A stretch of DNA of 64,000 nt from Chersky-267 sp963744115. GTDB taxonomy: Bacteria > Chloroflexota > Limnocylindria > Limnocylindrales > CSP1-4. Location: assembly GCA_963744115.1 (NCBI GenBank), contig CAVUSI010000003.1:124001-188000 (forward strand), given 5' to 3'. The notes under the pieces were generated by a model. It saw only the letters and a program-made list of their open reading frames with translations, searched no databases and was not told the origin of the DNA. Shown in pieces: positions 33,272 through 41,442 of the stretch (position 1 is the first letter of the stretch; each line of letters opens with the position of its first letter). The position numbers were made by a program, and so were the translations under genes.

Positions 33272-33498
33272 CACCACTTCGGGGTATCGCCATCGAGCCG
33301 TCCGGGCCAGCCGCGGCCCCGGAATCCACCGGACCGCCCAGGTCGGTGTTCGCCCGCACCGCTCGCCCGGACCGACGGCCGGCACGGCCAGAGAAGTCCG
33401 TACCATTGCCGTCCGCCGCGGCCCCGGCCATGCTCGAACCAGCACCGGGCTTGTCCCTTCATCCGTCTTCATCCGGGCCCGGGGCGGAGGTCTGATCC

Positions 33499-35031
33499 GT
33501 GCCGTTCGTGCACCGCCCAGCCGGGTGGCAGCACGCGCGACCATGGCTGTCTGCCGTGGCCGTCGCATTGCTCCTGCTCGCTGCGCTCACGGGGTCCGCG
33601 GTCGCCCAGAGCGGCTGGTCCTCGCTGCACGACGTCTCCGTCTCGCCCCGGCTGGGCCGACCATCGACGACCGTCCGGTTCGGCGTGACCTTCCGGGATC
33701 GCCAGGATCGTCCGCCTGCGGCCGTCAGGGTGTTGATCGACGGGGCTCCACGGGCGATGCAGCCCGGCGCCGCGACCGGTTCGGACCATGGGTCGCCCTA
33801 CACGTACGCAACGAAGCTCGCGGCGGGACGGCACCTGATCCGGTTCGACGCGACCGATGCCGACGGCCGTCGGCACGCGGTGGATGGCGGCTACGTCTGG
33901 ATCAGGTCGTCGGGCGGCGGGGCCTCGCCGGCCGGCGGCTCCTCGTCCGGACCCGAGGGCACGACCCCGAGTCCGCCGAACGCGGGGGGCGGGACGACCA
34001 AGCCGGAACCGAAGGGTGAGCCATCGGGCGGTGCCTCATCCCCGGCGAAGGGGGCTGGCTCGCAGGATGGGTCGGACACGGGCACCGGGGGCCGGAGCGG
34101 TCATCAGCCGGCGGCCTCGCACGACCGGGCTCCCGGGCACGCCGCCACCGGACCGTCCGCCACCGTCTCGGCCGGCACTTCGCCCGAGGTCGCCGAACCG
34201 ACTGCCGAGCCCGCCGTCGTCCAGGACGCGGTCCCGCCGCCGGGCCTGCTCGACGAGGGTCCGGCCGACGACGCGCCGAGGGTCGGCCCGTGGGATACCG
34301 ATCCGGAACGACAGACCCCGCCCGGGTCGGATGGCGGCCCGGCCGCACCGAACGGGCTGGACCGGCTCGGGCTCGGCGGTGGTCCGTTCGACCAGTTCTT
34401 CCACGCCTACCCCGTGCTGATCACGAGCAGCGGGACGGCGGTCGTCTGGGCCGCGTTCGTGATCTTCGGCAAGCGCCGCCGTGACGGGGAACCACCCGCT
34501 CCCGACGAGGTGCTGGCCGTCCATGCGGCGACCGCCCTGGGGTCCGTGTCCGCGGCCGACCTGGTGCCAGAGGGCGTGCAGCGCCAGCTGCCGCCCGGCG
34601 TCGAGCCGGAGGAGGCGGACCTGCCTCGCTGGAGGCGTCCCTCGCTGCTCCAGGCGCGCAAGGCCGATCCCCTGCGGATGGTCTCGACCGCGGTCAGCCT
34701 CAGCTTCGCCGACGCGACGGTCGGACCGGGTGGGCTTGCCGAGGGCGGGGAGCGGCGACGTATCCGCTACCGGCTCGTGCGCCTGCTCGACGTCCCCGAT
34801 GAGGCGACGGGTCGGGAGCTCGCGGTCCTCGACGCCGGCGACGAGGTCGAGATCGTCGAGGACTACGGGATCTACCGCCTCGTGCTGTGCCCCGACGGGA
34901 CGCGCGGCTGGCTCCACAAGATGGTCCTGGGGGAGCTCGTCGGCGAGGACCCGACCCTGGATGGGGCCCCCGACGGGATCGACGAGGACGTCCTGACCGC
35001 GTTCCTCGCGGCTCGCCGGCAGACCGCCTGA
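33499..35031 (+). CDS. Large single-pass protein with exported linker region and C-terminal SH3-like domain
   Basis: 510 residues. A signal peptide ends at about VAQS (residue 37). An Ig/HYR-like beta domain with PSTTVRFGVTFRDRQ and YTYATKLAAGRHLIRFDATD follows, then about 150 residues of Gly/Pro/Ser-rich linker, a membrane helix near 308-325 (VLITSSGTAVVWAAFVIFG) with a KRRR stop-transfer, and a cytosolic part ending in an SH3-like stretch, VLDAGDEVEIVEDYGIYRLV. GGAGG 8 nt before the GTG supports this start. TACCAT at 33401 could be its -10. No family is recognised; a sensor linking envelope to cytosol is possible. Confidence 0.65.
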   Translation: MPFVHRPAGWQHARPWLSAVAVALLLLAALTGSAVAQSGWSSLHDVSVSPRLGRPSTTVRFGVTFRDRQDRPPAAVRVLIDGAPRAMQPGAATGSDHGSPYTYATKLAAGRHLIRFDATDADGRRHAVDGGYVWIRSSGGGASPAGGSSSGPEGTTPSPPNAGGGTTKPEPKGEPSGGASSPAKGAGSQDGSDTGTGGRSGHQPAASHDRAPGHAATGPSATVSAGTSPEVAEPTAEPAVVQDAVPPPGLLDEGPADDAPRVGPWDTDPERQTPPGSDGGPAAPNGLDRLGLGGGPFDQFFHAYPVLITSSGTAVVWAAFVIFGKRRRDGEPPAPDEVLAVHAATALGSVSAADLVPEGVQRQLPPGVEPEEADLPRWRRPSLLQARKADPLRMVSTAVSLSFADATVGPGGLAEGGERRRIRYRLVRLLDVPDEATGRELAVLDAGDEVEIVEDYGIYRLVLCPDGTRGWLHKMVLGELVGEDPTLDGAPDGIDEDVLTAFLAARRQTA

Positions 35032-35086
35032 CCCGGGCCGCGTCCGCCGCGCCGGCATCCGACCTGGCGGTACCGGTCTCGCCCGA

Positions 35087-36064
35087 TCAGCGCTCGCGGC
35101 GCAGGACGAGGATGTGCTGGTGGGCGATGTTCGGGACGAACGCGTTCGGGTAGCCGTAGGGGCGAAGCCGTGTTCCGGCCTGGTACCAGACCAGGTCGCC
35201 CTTGGGGACGAGGCCGACCCGCTCCGCGCGGGCGGCGATGTCCGCGCCGGTGAAGACGTAGCGGCCGTCCTGGTAGGCATCGCGGACGATGACCGTCGCG
35301 TAGCGGTTCGGCCGGAGCACGCGGCGGCACTCGGCCAGGACGGTCTCCATCCGGTCGAGGAAGGTCGGGTAGTCGGGGCTGTTGGCCAGGTCGGCAGGGT
35401 CCTCGGTGACCATCGCGTAGTCGGTCCGTCGATTGGCGTGAGACTCGGCCAGCTTGCCTCCGGCCATGGTCAGCGGCAGCTGGACGTTGTACGGCGGGTC
35501 GGTCGCGACGAGATCGACCGAGGCGTCGGCCAGGGTCGGCAAGACCGCCAGCGCGTCGCCGAGGCGGAGCTCGAGCCCGGCCGGGTCGAACGTGCGCGCC
35601 CCGCCCGGGTCGCTCGGGCCGATGTCGGCGAGGAGCGGGCCACGGCCGTCCCGTTCGGCGCTCGACCGGGCGATCACCCGGTCGTAGACCTCGATCCAGC
35701 GGGGCTCGAGCTCGATGCCGATGGCGCGTCGCGGACCCTGGGCGATCGCCGCCCCGAGGAGCGTGCCGCCGACGCCGGCGAACGGGTCGAGGACGAGCTC
35801 GTCGGACTTCGTGAAGAACTCGATGAGCCGACACATCAGCCGCGGCGGCTTGTTCGCGCCGTGCGCCTTGCGCAGGTCGTGCCCGAGCTCGGATGGGTAG
35901 GCCGTCGACCAGATCGACTTGGTGAAGTACAGCCACTCTTCACCCGACAGCTCGTTGAGCGCGTTCGACGGGTGGGGTCGGCCGCGTCCGACCGGACCCG
36001 CGTCGACCGCAGCATCGTCGGTCGGATCGGCGTCCGGGGCGGGGGCGGTGGTGCGTGCAGGCAT
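35087..36064 (-). CDS. Solitary DNA methyltransferase (N4-cytosine/N6-adenine type)
   Basis: 325 residues. SAM-binding motif I is LDPFAGVGGTLLGA at about 92-105 and catalytic motif IV is TDPPYNVQLPL at about 188-198. The order is thus FxGxG before DPPY, unlike the beta-group order common in Pfam N6/N4 methylases. The N-terminal NELSGEEWLYFTKSIW and HGANKPPRLMCRLIEFFT blocks are shared with other bacterial members of this type. No restriction endonuclease is adjacent. TACGCT lies 6 nt before the ATG on the minus strand, indicating a leaderless mRNA. Epigenetic regulation or phage origin are both possible. Confidence 0.83.
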   Translation of the reverse strand: MPARTTAPAPDADPTDDAAVDAGPVGRGRPHPSNALNELSGEEWLYFTKSIWSTAYPSELGHDLRKAHGANKPPRLMCRLIEFFTKSDELVLDPFAGVGGTLLGAAIAQGPRRAIGIELEPRWIEVYDRVIARSSAERDGRGPLLADIGPSDPGGARTFDPAGLELRLGDALAVLPTLADASVDLVATDPPYNVQLPLTMAGGKLAESHANRRTDYAMVTEDPADLANSPDYPTFLDRMETVLAECRRVLRPNRYATVIVRDAYQDGRYVFTGADIAARAERVGLVPKGDLVWYQAGTRLRPYGYPNAFVPNIAHQHILVLRRER

Positions 36065-36070
36065 GCACCC

Positions 36071-36076
36071 AGCGTA
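36071..36076 (-). promoter_or_regulatory. Leaderless-type -10 element (TACGCT)
   Basis: On the minus strand TACGCT lies 6 nt from the methyltransferase ATG at 36064; there is no Shine-Dalgarno. Confidence 0.5.
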
Positions 36077-36108
36077 CCGGTTCGGCGACCACGGGTTCCG
36101 CGGCCGCC

Positions 36109-36114
36109 TAGAAT
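36109..36114 (+). promoter_or_regulatory. Leaderless-type -10 element (TAGAAT)
   Basis: TAGAAT lies 5 nt before the ATG at 36120 of the large regulator, in the same 55-bp divergent gap that holds the methyltransferase promoter. Confidence 0.5.
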
Positions 36115-36119
36115 GCGAC

Positions 36120-39100
36120 ATGGCCGCAAGGTTCACGAGCGCGCGGTTCATCGGCAGGGAGCGCGAGCTTGCCCGGCTCGCCGGTGCGCTCGAAGCCGCC
36201 GCCGCCGGCCGCCCATCGACGATCCTGCTGTCGGGCAGCGGTGGCCTCGGCGCCAGTCGCCTGCTCGACGAGGCCGAGCGCCGGATCGCCGGCCTGCCCG
36301 AACCGTTCACGGTGGTCCGCTGCCGAGCGCGACCCGGCCAGGTCGGTGACCCATTCACCCCGGTCGCGACCGGTCTCGGCCGGCTGCTCGGCGAGCTCCC
36401 CGACCGCGAGCTCGCCCGGGTCGTCGGGCCCGGCGCCGAGGAGATCGGTCGGCTCCTGCCGGGGATGGTGACCCGGCTCGATGGGCTGGGCCTGATGCCG
36501 ATCCGCCCGACGATCACCGAGCCGGAGCGCCGCCAGACCCGGATGCTCGAATCGATCCTCGACGTCCTTCATCGGATCGGCGAACGGCAGCCGGTCGTGC
36601 TCAGCCTGGAGGATCTCCAGTCGGCCGACGCCGGGACCCGGGCGCTGGCCACGTTCCTGGCGCGGGTCGCGCGCCCCGGTCGGCTGGCGGTGCTCGTCAC
36701 ATACCAGCCCGACGAGCTCACCCGCCCGCATCCGCTCCGGTCGGCGCTGACCGAGATGAGCGAGGCGGCCGATCCGCCCGCGGAGCTGGCACTTCGACCG
36801 TTCGACCGGGACGAGCTTGCCGAGCTCATCGAGGCGATCGAAGGCGAACGACCGTCCGCCTCGGTCCTGCTCCTCGTCGCGGAGCGATCGCACGGCAACG
36901 CGCTCGTCGCCGAGGAGATCCTGGCCGCTCGGCGGGAGCTCGCGGGGGTGTCGCTCACCGGTTCGCTCGACGAGCTGGCGATGGCACGACTGGCCCAGCG
37001 GACTCCCGAGTGCCGCCGCGTCCTCCGTCTTCTCGCCCCGGCCGGCGAACCGCTTCGGATCGACGAGCTCGCCGCCGCCTCGGCCGCCTTCGAGCGGAGC
37101 GCGGACCGGCCCGCACCCCGGTCCAGCGGTGCGCCTCGCCGTGGCGGCGGGATCCTGGAGCCCGACCTGGCCGTCGGGCTGGTCGAGGCGATCGAGCACG
37201 GCTTCGTCGTCCTCGACGGCGACGTCGGGGTCGGGCCGAGCCGGGCCCACCCGCCGGCGCTCACCCCGAGCGACGCGGCGGCGCTCCCGGCCGAGGCGAC
37301 GATCGGCTTCCGTCACGAGCTCATCGCCCGGGCGGTCGAGGCGGACCTCCTGCCGGCGCAGCGCCGGCGTCACCACTCGGCCCTGGCGGTCGGTCTCGGA
37401 TCGCGACCCGGGTCGCGGGCCCGCCAGCACCTCGCGGCGCACGAGCCCGGCCCCGCCCGCGCGGCCGCGATCGAGGCCGCCGACCTGGCCGAAGCCATCG
37501 ACGCGTCGGGCGATGCGCTCGCTCATCTCGAGCTCGCCCTCGAGCTCGACGACCGGACGATCCCGCCCGGCGGGCCGAGCGATCCGGCCGCGCCGGTCCA
37601 GCTCCTGGCCCGAGCCGCCGAGGCGGCGTTCGCCGCGGGTCGCCCGATCCGCGCAGCGGCCTACGCGGAATCCGCGATCGCCCGGCTCGACGAGCGGGCG
37701 GACCGCGTCGAGCTCGCCCTCCTCCACGAACGACTCGGGCGATATCGTCGCGCCGCCGGAGACCAGGAGGGGGCGATCGCGGCCCATCGGCGAGCCGCCC
37801 GGCTCATCCCGTCCGAAGCCATCCGCGAGCGGGCGCTGATCCTCGGATCGCTTGCCCAGGTCCTGATGCTGGAGGGCCTGTTCACCGAGGCCGAACGCCT
37901 CTGTCGCGAGGCGATCGGGGTGGCGCGATCGGCTGGTCCCGCCGCACGCGGCGAGGAGGGCCACGCGATCTGCACGCTGGGCATCACCAAGGTCTGGGGG
38001 GAGGATCCGGAGGCCGGGGTGGCGCTCCTCCGCGAGGCGCGATCGATCGCCGAGGAGCTGGGCCGCCTCGGCGACATCTTCCGAGCGACCGCCAACCTCA
38101 CCACGGCCCTCGACGTCCTCGGGCGCCGGCGCGAGGCGGTCGATGTCGCCATGGCCGGGATCGAGGCGGCCCGCGAGTTCGGCCAGGAGGCCACCTACGG
38201 CAACTTCCTGCGCGGCAACGGCGCCGACTCGCTGTTCATCCTGGGACGCTGGGAGGAGTGCCGCCGCCTCGGCGAGACCGCCCTCGAATGGAGTCCCGTC
38301 GGACTGAACTTCGTCAACGCGGCGACGAACCTGGCGATGGTCGCGGTCGAGACGCGGTCGGGCGAGGTCGCCGGTCGGCTGCTCGGCCGGCTGATGCTCG
38401 AGCTCGAGACGGTCCCCGATGCCCAGGCCTCGGCCCCCGCGTACCTGGCAGCCGCTTCGTTCGCCCTGTGGCACGAGGACCTCGGCGACGCCCGGCGCGC
38501 CGTCGAGCTCGGCTGGGCGCCCATCCGCGACACGGAGGACTGGGTCCTGATCGCCAGGATGGCCGCGACGTTCCTCGAGACCGACGCGGCGGTCTTCGCC
38601 GACGCCCGCGAACGGCGGGACCTGCCGACCCTGGCGGCGGCCAGGGAGCGCGCCCATCGCGTCCTCGAGCGGGCCGACGAGGCGGTCTCGGCCTCGGGCG
38701 TCGCCCGAGCGATCGGGTCGCGGCGGGAAGCCGATGCCCATCTCGCGACCGCCCGAGCGTTCCAGGCCAGGATCGACGGCCACGACGAGGCGTCCGCCTG
38801 GGAGTCGCTGGCTCGAACGTGGGAAGAGCTCGGGATCCCCTACCAGGTCGCTCGCGCCCGGTGGCGCCAGGCGGAGGCCGCCCTCGGCGCGGGGGATGGG
38901 CGGCCGGGTCGAGCCGCCGCGCGCCGGCCGCTCCTCGACGCGGTCCGGATCGCCCGCGAGCTCGGCGCCCGGCCGCTCCTCCGGGAGCTCGAGGAGCTGG
39001 CGGGTCGCGCCCGGATCGCGATCCCGGCGGTCCCGGGAGCGGAGGCTGACCTCGAGCCCGAGACGACCGCGGCCGCGACGCCGGTCGCCGTGGCGGTCGG

Positions 39101-39395
39101 CCCCGGCCGCGACGGATCGAGCGACGGGACGGGTGCCGAAGCGGGCGGTCTCGTCCGCGACTTCGTCGGGCCCGCTCGTCCGAAGTCGGCCGTCTTCGGG
39201 CTGAGCCCGCGCGAGCGGGAGGTCCTCCTCCTGCTGGCCGCCGGCAGGACGAACCGTGAGATCGGCGAGCACCTGTTCATCAGCCAGAAGACCGTCGGGG
39301 TCCACGTCGGCAACATCCTGGCCAAGCTCAGCGTGTCTGGCCGGGTCGAGGCCGCCGCGGTCGCCATCCGCCTGGGGCTGACCGACCGACGCTGA
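36120..39395 (+). CDS. Large LuxR-family (LAL/MalT-type) transcriptional regulator with degenerate P-loop
   Basis: 1091 residues. An N-terminal AAA/NACHT-like ATPase domain starts FIGRERELARL. The Walker A position reads GSGGLGASRLL (39-49) with Ala45 where the P-loop Lys is expected; the Walker B-like segment is VVLSLEDLQSAD. A long TPR-like helical region (about 480-950) follows, then a LuxR HTH at the end (LSPREREVLLLLAAGRTNREIGEHLF, ISQKTVGVHVGNIL). The architecture is that of LAL regulators that respond to small ligands. ATP binding is doubtful. It sits alone between a methyltransferase and a riboswitch, so its regulon is not indicated. Confidence 0.85.
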   Translation: MAARFTSARFIGRERELARLAGALEAAAAGRPSTILLSGSGGLGASRLLDEAERRIAGLPEPFTVVRCRARPGQVGDPFTPVATGLGRLLGELPDRELARVVGPGAEEIGRLLPGMVTRLDGLGLMPIRPTITEPERRQTRMLESILDVLHRIGERQPVVLSLEDLQSADAGTRALATFLARVARPGRLAVLVTYQPDELTRPHPLRSALTEMSEAADPPAELALRPFDRDELAELIEAIEGERPSASVLLLVAERSHGNALVAEEILAARRELAGVSLTGSLDELAMARLAQRTPECRRVLRLLAPAGEPLRIDELAAASAAFERSADRPAPRSSGAPRRGGGILEPDLAVGLVEAIEHGFVVLDGDVGVGPSRAHPPALTPSDAAALPAEATIGFRHELIARAVEADLLPAQRRRHHSALAVGLGSRPGSRARQHLAAHEPGPARAAAIEAADLAEAIDASGDALAHLELALELDDRTIPPGGPSDPAAPVQLLARAAEAAFAAGRPIRAAAYAESAIARLDERADRVELALLHERLGRYRRAAGDQEGAIAAHRRAARLIPSEAIRERALILGSLAQVLMLEGLFTEAERLCREAIGVARSAGPAARGEEGHAICTLGITKVWGEDPEAGVALLREARSIAEELGRLGDIFRATANLTTALDVLGRRREAVDVAMAGIEAAREFGQEATYGNFLRGNGADSLFILGRWEECRRLGETALEWSPVGLNFVNAATNLAMVAVETRSGEVAGRLLGRLMLELETVPDAQASAPAYLAAASFALWHEDLGDARRAVELGWAPIRDTEDWVLIARMAATFLETDAAVFADARERRDLPTLAAARERAHRVLERADEAVSASGVARAIGSRREADAHLATARAFQARIDGHDEASAWESLARTWEELGIPYQVARARWRQAEAALGAGDGRPGRAAARRPLLDAVRIARELGARPLLRELEELAGRARIAIPAVPGAEADLEPETTAAATPVAVAVGPGRDGSSDGTGAEAGGLVRDFVGPARPKSAVFGLSPREREVLLLLAAGRTNREIGEHLFISQKTVGVHVGNILAKLSVSGRVEAAAVAIRLGLTDRR

Positions 39396-39420
39396 GCGAG
39401 CGGCGGTCGACGGCCCGCGG

Positions 39421-39450
39421 TTGACGGCCCGCCGCTCTCGCCCGTACCAT
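39421..39450 (+). promoter_or_regulatory. Promoter of the riboswitch-controlled operon
   Basis: TTGACG (39421-39426), an 18-bp spacer and TACCAT (39445-39450) are a good -35/-10 pair. Transcription would begin about 15 nt before the riboswitch P1 stem. Confidence 0.65.
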
Positions 39451-39464
39451 CCGCCCACAACCGA

Positions 39465-39576
39465 AGAGCGCTTATCAAGAGTGGCGGAGGGACCGGCCCG
39501 TCGAAGCCACGACAACCTACCGGCGACGCAGTCGGCAAGGTGCCAAATCCGGGCAGGTCCTCCTGCGAGATAAGGG
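39465..39576 (+). promoter_or_regulatory. SAM-I (S-box) riboswitch aptamer
   Basis: P1 is formed by CTTATC (39471-39476) and GATAAG (39569-39574). The conserved S-box core is present: TCAAGAG, GAGGGACCGGCCC, the GAAGCC region, ACAACC, and GGTGCCAAATCC in J3/4-P4. This class binds S-adenosylmethionine and usually switches off methionine, homocysteine or cysteine genes when SAM is high. It precedes a terminator and a threonine-synthase-like gene. Confidence 0.9.
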
Positions 39577-39584
39577 AATCACCC

Positions 39585-39618
39585 GAGACCCTTCCTCCGA
39601 GGAAGGGTCTTCTCGTTT
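39585..39618 (+). terminator. Riboswitch-controlled intrinsic terminator
   Basis: A hairpin of about 12 bp (39585-39596 and 39600-39612, loop CCG, one bulge) is followed by TCGTTT. It lies 10 nt after the aptamer, the usual position for the OFF-state terminator of an S-box leader. Between it and the gene lies an 8-codon open frame, ATG 39638 to TGA 39664. Confidence 0.75.
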
Positions 39619-39666
39619 CCGGTCCCGAGCGCCGACCATGCCGACCGCCGAGGACCGACCCTGACC

Positions 39667-41004
39667 ATGACCGCGCAGGTGCTGACCGGAACGCCGACGC
39701 CCGACCTCGGGCGACGTCCGACCGTGCCCGGGCAGCGGATCATCGGGCTGCAGTGTCGCAACTGCGGTCGTGCGGAAGCACTCGGGCCGAGCTACGTCTG
39801 CGCCGCCTGCTTCGGACCGCTCGAGGTCGCCTACGACCTGGCCGTGATCGCCGGGCTGATCGACCAGGCGACCATCGCGGCCCGTCCGGCGGGCCTCTGG
39901 CGCTACCTCGAGCTGCTGCCGGTCGATGCGGCGCCGGCCCGCGGTCTCGCGGTCGGGTCGACCCCGCTCGTCCACGCGGATCGACTCGGCGCGGCCCTCG
40001 GGATCGAGCGGCTCCTGATCAAGGACGACACGCGCAACCCGACCCTGTCGTTCAAGGATCGCGCGGTGGCCATCGCGGCGACCCGTGCCGTGGACTTCGG
40101 GTTGAGCGCGCTGGCCTGTGCGTCGACCGGCAACCTGGCCGGCGCGACCGCCGCCGCCGCGGCGGCCGTCGGGCTGCCGGCCTACGTCTTCATCCCGGCC
40201 GACCTCGAGCCGGCCAAGATCGACCACGCGCTGGCCTATGGCGCGACGGTCGTCCCGATCGACGGGACCTACGACGACGTCAACCGGCTCTGCCTCGAGG
40301 TCGCCGACGAGCTCGGCTGGGGCTTCGTCAACGTCAACCTCCGGCCGTTCTACGCCGAGGGCAGCAAGACGCTCGCGTTCGAGATCGCAGAGGCCCTCGG
40401 CTGGCGGCTGCCCGACGTCATCGTCGCCCCGATCGCCTCGGGCGCGATGTTCATCAAGCTGGCCAAGGCGTTCGATGAGCTGGCCGAGGTCGGGCTGATC
40501 GACCGACGGACACCTGTCCGCTTCGTCGGCGGCCAGGCCGCCGGCTGCGCACCGGTCGCGACCGCATTCGCGGCCGGCACCGACGTCATCGACCCGGTCC
40601 GGACGCCCGACACGATCGTCCGCTCGCTGGCCATCGGCAACCCGGCCGACGGCCGCTATGCCGTCGAGCTCGCCAACGAGAGCGGCGGCACGATCGAGGC
40701 GATCCCCGACACGGCGACCGCGGAAGCCATCCGACAGGTCGCGCGACTCGAGGGGATCTACCCGGAGACCGCAGGTGGGGTGACCCTCGCCGCCGCCCGG
40801 GCCGCCCGGGCCCGCGGGATCATCCGCGACGGCGACGAGGTCGTGGCGCTGCTCACCGGGAACGGGCTCAAGACGCCCGACGCGGTCCGCTTCGGCGAGG
40901 GCGACGATGGCGCGGCCCGCGAACGAGCGCGCGGTGGACAGCCGGGCCTGGCCCCCGTCTTGCCGTCACGATTCTCGGCCTTCGAAGCCTGGCTCGAGTC
41001 ATGA
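39667..41004 (+). CDS. Threonine synthase-like PLP enzyme under SAM control
   Basis: 445 residues, fold type II. An N-terminal zinc ribbon (Cys30, Cys33, Cys45, Cys48) precedes the catalytic domain. The PLP Lys is about 130 in NPTLSFKDRAVAIAATRA, followed by ACASTGNLAGATAAAAA and the phosphate-binding PIASGAMFIKLAKAF region. Overall it matches threonine synthases, which act on O-phosphohomoserine. SAM-I riboswitch control and the overlapping sulfur-carrier gene (ATGA) argue instead for O-phosphohomoserine sulfhydrylation to homocysteine. That is inference; true threonine synthase remains the conservative call, and no homoserine kinase is nearby. Confidence 0.85.
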   Translation: MTAQVLTGTPTPDLGRRPTVPGQRIIGLQCRNCGRAEALGPSYVCAACFGPLEVAYDLAVIAGLIDQATIAARPAGLWRYLELLPVDAAPARGLAVGSTPLVHADRLGAALGIERLLIKDDTRNPTLSFKDRAVAIAATRAVDFGLSALACASTGNLAGATAAAAAAVGLPAYVFIPADLEPAKIDHALAYGATVVPIDGTYDDVNRLCLEVADELGWGFVNVNLRPFYAEGSKTLAFEIAEALGWRLPDVIVAPIASGAMFIKLAKAFDELAEVGLIDRRTPVRFVGGQAAGCAPVATAFAAGTDVIDPVRTPDTIVRSLAIGNPADGRYAVELANESGGTIEAIPDTATAEAIRQVARLEGIYPETAGGVTLAAARAARARGIIRDGDEVVALLTGNGLKTPDAVRFGEGDDGAARERARGGQPGLAPVLPSRFSAFEAWLES

Positions 41005-41360
41005 GCCTCGTCCGGATCCCGCCCGTCCTTCGGACGTCGACGGGTGGCGAGAAGCAGGTCGAGGTCGGTGGCGCGACCGTGCGCGAGGTGATCGACGGCC
41101 TGGTCACGACCTACCCGGGGCTGGCACCGCAGCTGCTCGACGGACAGGGCGACCTGAACCGGTTCGTCAACGTCTTCCTCAACGACACCGACGTCCGTCA
41201 TCTCCAGGCGCTCGACACGCCGGTCGACCCGCGCGACACGCTGATGCTCCTGCCCGCGATGGCGGGCGGAGCGGGTCCCGACCGACGGGCGGGCTCCGCG
41301 CCGCGCCACGGCACGCACGGCGGGCCGTGCTCCTGTCCGGAGCGGGTCGCCACTCGCTGA
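41001..41360 (+). CDS. CysO/MoaD-family sulfur carrier with C-terminal extension
   Basis: 119 residues. The ubiquitin-like domain closely follows the mycobacterial CysO pattern: IPPVLRTSTGGEKQVEV near the start, LNRFVNVFLNDTDVRH at about 52-67 and DTLMLLPAMAGG at 79-90. In CysO and MoaD the chain ends at this Gly-Gly, which is adenylated and converted to a thiocarboxylate. Here 29 residues follow, including HGTHGGPCSCP. It could be cleaved to expose Gly90, as known for some carriers that carry extra residues. The ATG overlaps the upstream stop, so it is made with the PLP enzyme. Confidence 0.83.
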   Translation: MSLVRIPPVLRTSTGGEKQVEVGGATVREVIDGLVTTYPGLAPQLLDGQGDLNRFVNVFLNDTDVRHLQALDTPVDPRDTLMLLPAMAGGAGPDRRAGSAPRHGTHGGPCSCPERVATR

Positions 41361-41442
41361 CGCCGACCACGGCGCACGACGAGCGACTCGCAGGACCCAG
41401 GACCGGCCGACCCGTCCCATCGTGCCCAGGAGAACCCCCTTC

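Noticed and set aside
35087..36064. A restriction-modification system
   Set aside because: No nuclease or specificity gene lies next to the methyltransferase; neighbours are a membrane protein and a regulator.
36108..39515. A long minus-strand open frame opposite the LuxR-type regulator
   Set aside because: Same cause; the composition is repetitive (Arg/Asp/Gly), with no start signal and no homology-like blocks.
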